NCBI GenBank assembly: GCA_947474415.1
Contig: CANJKD010000181.1
Span: 1-5,859, forward strand
Direction: 5' to 3'
DNA from: Burkholderiales bacterium
GTDB taxonomy: Bacteria; Pseudomonadota; Gammaproteobacteria; Burkholderiales; Burkholderiaceae_C
DNA length: 5,859 bases
Positions 4,917 through 5,859 of this stretch are shown piece by piece. The first letter of the stretch is position 1; every line of letters begins with the position of its first letter. Position numbers and translations under genes: made by a program. The notes below the pieces were generated by a model that was not told the DNA's origin, did not search any database, and worked only from the letters and a program-made list of their open reading frames with translations.

Positions 4917-5859
4917 ATCGAGACGCAAGCGACAAGGGGCCCTGATTCAGGGTGTTGGCCAGGGCGAACAGCTGCAGGCGGTGGACACGCTGGGCGGGCG
5001 CATGCACGTGGGGTGGGACGCCGGTGCGCCGGCCACACCGCATGGCCAGCTCGTGTTCTTTGCCGAGTTCCTCGCCGCCACCGGCGCTACGCCCACATCA
5101 CCGCGCTGCGTGGCGACGCGGTGGCCGCGCAGGCGCTGGGCATGAACAAAGTGGTCAGCGAGGACGCGCTGCGGCGGGCGCTCGAGCGCATTGACGAGCC
5201 CACGAGCACGGCCTGGATGCGCCCAGCGCTGATGCACTCCGTGCGCGAGGCGCTGAGCAAGCCCTGGGTGCTCGACATCGACGCCAGCGTCAAGCCGCTG
5301 TACGGCCGCCAGGAAGGCGCCGAGCGGGGCTACAACCCGAGCAAGCCCGGGCGGCCCAGCCACGCGCTGCACACCTTCTGGGTGGGCAACTTGCGCCTGG
5401 TGCTGGACGTGCAGGTCAGCTCAGGCAAGCAGCACACCAGCGTGCACGCCAAGGCCGCGCTGGGGCGGCTGCTCGACGAGTTGGGCGCAGGGCCTGAAGG
5501 CAGACGCCCGGCACTGGTTCGAGGTGACTCGGGCTACGGTAACGAAGGCATCCTGCTGGAGCTGGAGAGACGAGGTCAGGCCTACCTGCTGCGCCTGCGC
5601 CAGACCGCCAACGTGCAGCGCCTGGTGGCGCAGCAGTTTGCGCGGCAAGACTGGAGTTGGCCTGACAACCCGGTCTGCCAGATGGTCGAAGACGTGCTGC
5701 ACCTGCAGGGCTGGAGCAAGAAGCGCCGGTTGGTCATCGTGCGCCAGCGCATCAAGGGTGGCATCGCCCGCGAGCGGCGGGTGCACGGCAAGCAACTCAA
5801 GCTGGACCTCGCGGGCCCGAGCGTGCACGAGGGCGAAAGGCTGTGGGGGTACGCGGTGA
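4909..5859 (+). pseudogene. IS1380-like DDE transposase, broken by an internal deletion with frameshift; runs off the window
   Basis: The reading starts at ATG 4909 (MGESRRKRQGALIQ) and carries the family N-terminus AVDTLGGRMHVGWDAG...HGQLVFFAEFLAATG to about 5084. It then continues only in the next frame from 5085 as RYAHITALRGDAVAAQALG. The first frame stops at 5143-5145; the second is open for 258 codons to the window end. Catalytic features in the second part are VLDIDASVKPLYGRQEG (first Asp, about 5268-5318), YNPSKPGRPSH (5331-5363), and ALVRGDSGYGNE (second Asp, about 5511-5546). The third acidic residue, usually in an E-x-K motif further on, is beyond the window. In intact relatives as I recall them, roughly 40 residues separate FLAATG from RRYAHITALRG. 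They are missing here, so this is a deletion, not a sequencing slip. It should be inactive. The family could also be called IS4-like. Confidence 0.8.

Larger units (their letters stand above)
4825..5859 (+). mobile_element. Insertion sequence, IS1380-like, left part
   Basis: The element is defined by its transposase pseudogene (4909 onward) and a probable left end near CCCTAGAAACGGCAGTTG (about 4825-4842), just after the second TGAATTCACC. The ~80-base leader before the transposase contains the palindrome CCAGGCCTGG (4851-4860). The right end is outside the window, so the terminal inverted repeat and the target duplication (4 bases is usual for IS1380) cannot be checked. The left boundary is a judgement from sequence character and recollection of related ends. 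Confidence 0.6.

Noticed and set aside
4940..4952. CCCTGA-T-TCAGGG inverted repeat.
   Set aside because: It lies within the transposase coding frame and is short; it is probably incidental.
4947..5372. Open - strand frame opposite the transposase.
   Set aside because: It crosses the deletion junction and lies antisense to conserved transposase residues; no family resemblance.
1..5859. CRISPR arrays, tRNA/rRNA genes, toxin-antitoxin or defence modules.
   Set aside because: No regularly spaced repeats, no RNA gene cores and no proteins of such families were found on either strand.

Overview
The window looks like the chromosome of a high-GC betaproteobacterium of the order Burkholderiales (Comamonadaceae or Rubrivivax/Leptothrix/Methylibium type). 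This rests on strong G/C third-position codon use, the protein families present, and a dispersed repeat of a kind I recall from those genomes. No genome search was possible, so the genus is not fixed.

Layout. (a) Bases 2-172, + strand: the 3' end of livF, the ATPase of a branched-chain amino acid ABC transporter, followed by two strong hairpins (180-209 and 222-243). (b) Bases 285-1380, - strand: a compact operon rpsU (ribosomal protein bS21) - yqeY (GatB/YqeY) - DUF442 rhodanese/phosphatase-like protein. An intrinsic terminator lies between rpsU and yqeY, and the last two genes share an ATGA stop/start. The rpsU leader is about 120 nt long, can fold into a strong 50-nt stem-loop, and follows a promoter with a perfect TATAAT. 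(c) Bases 1587-4692, - strand: a second operon ybiB (TrpD2-like nucleic-acid-binding protein) - cobA (uroporphyrinogen-III C-methyltransferase, siroheme/B12 branch) - yhiN (HI0933-type flavoprotein). ybiB and cobA share an ATGA, and yhiN appears to start at CTG. ybiB carries a Pro/Arg-rich in-frame insert that looks like a translated dispersed palindromic repeat. (d) Bases 4693-4908: a short intergenic region with a purine-rich CGCAGAG-type repeat between two direct copies of TGAATTCACC, and the likely left end of an insertion sequence. (e) Bases 4909 to the window end, + strand: an IS1380-like transposase pseudogene. An internal deletion shifts its frame, and it runs off the window.

The genes are mostly housekeeping: translation (rpsU), tRNA-amidation-related (yqeY), tetrapyrrole synthesis (cobA) and nucleic-acid binding (ybiB). 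I see no convincing new multi-gene system. The points most worth a second look are the structured rpsU leader, the repeat-derived insert in ybiB, and the probable CTG start of yhiN.
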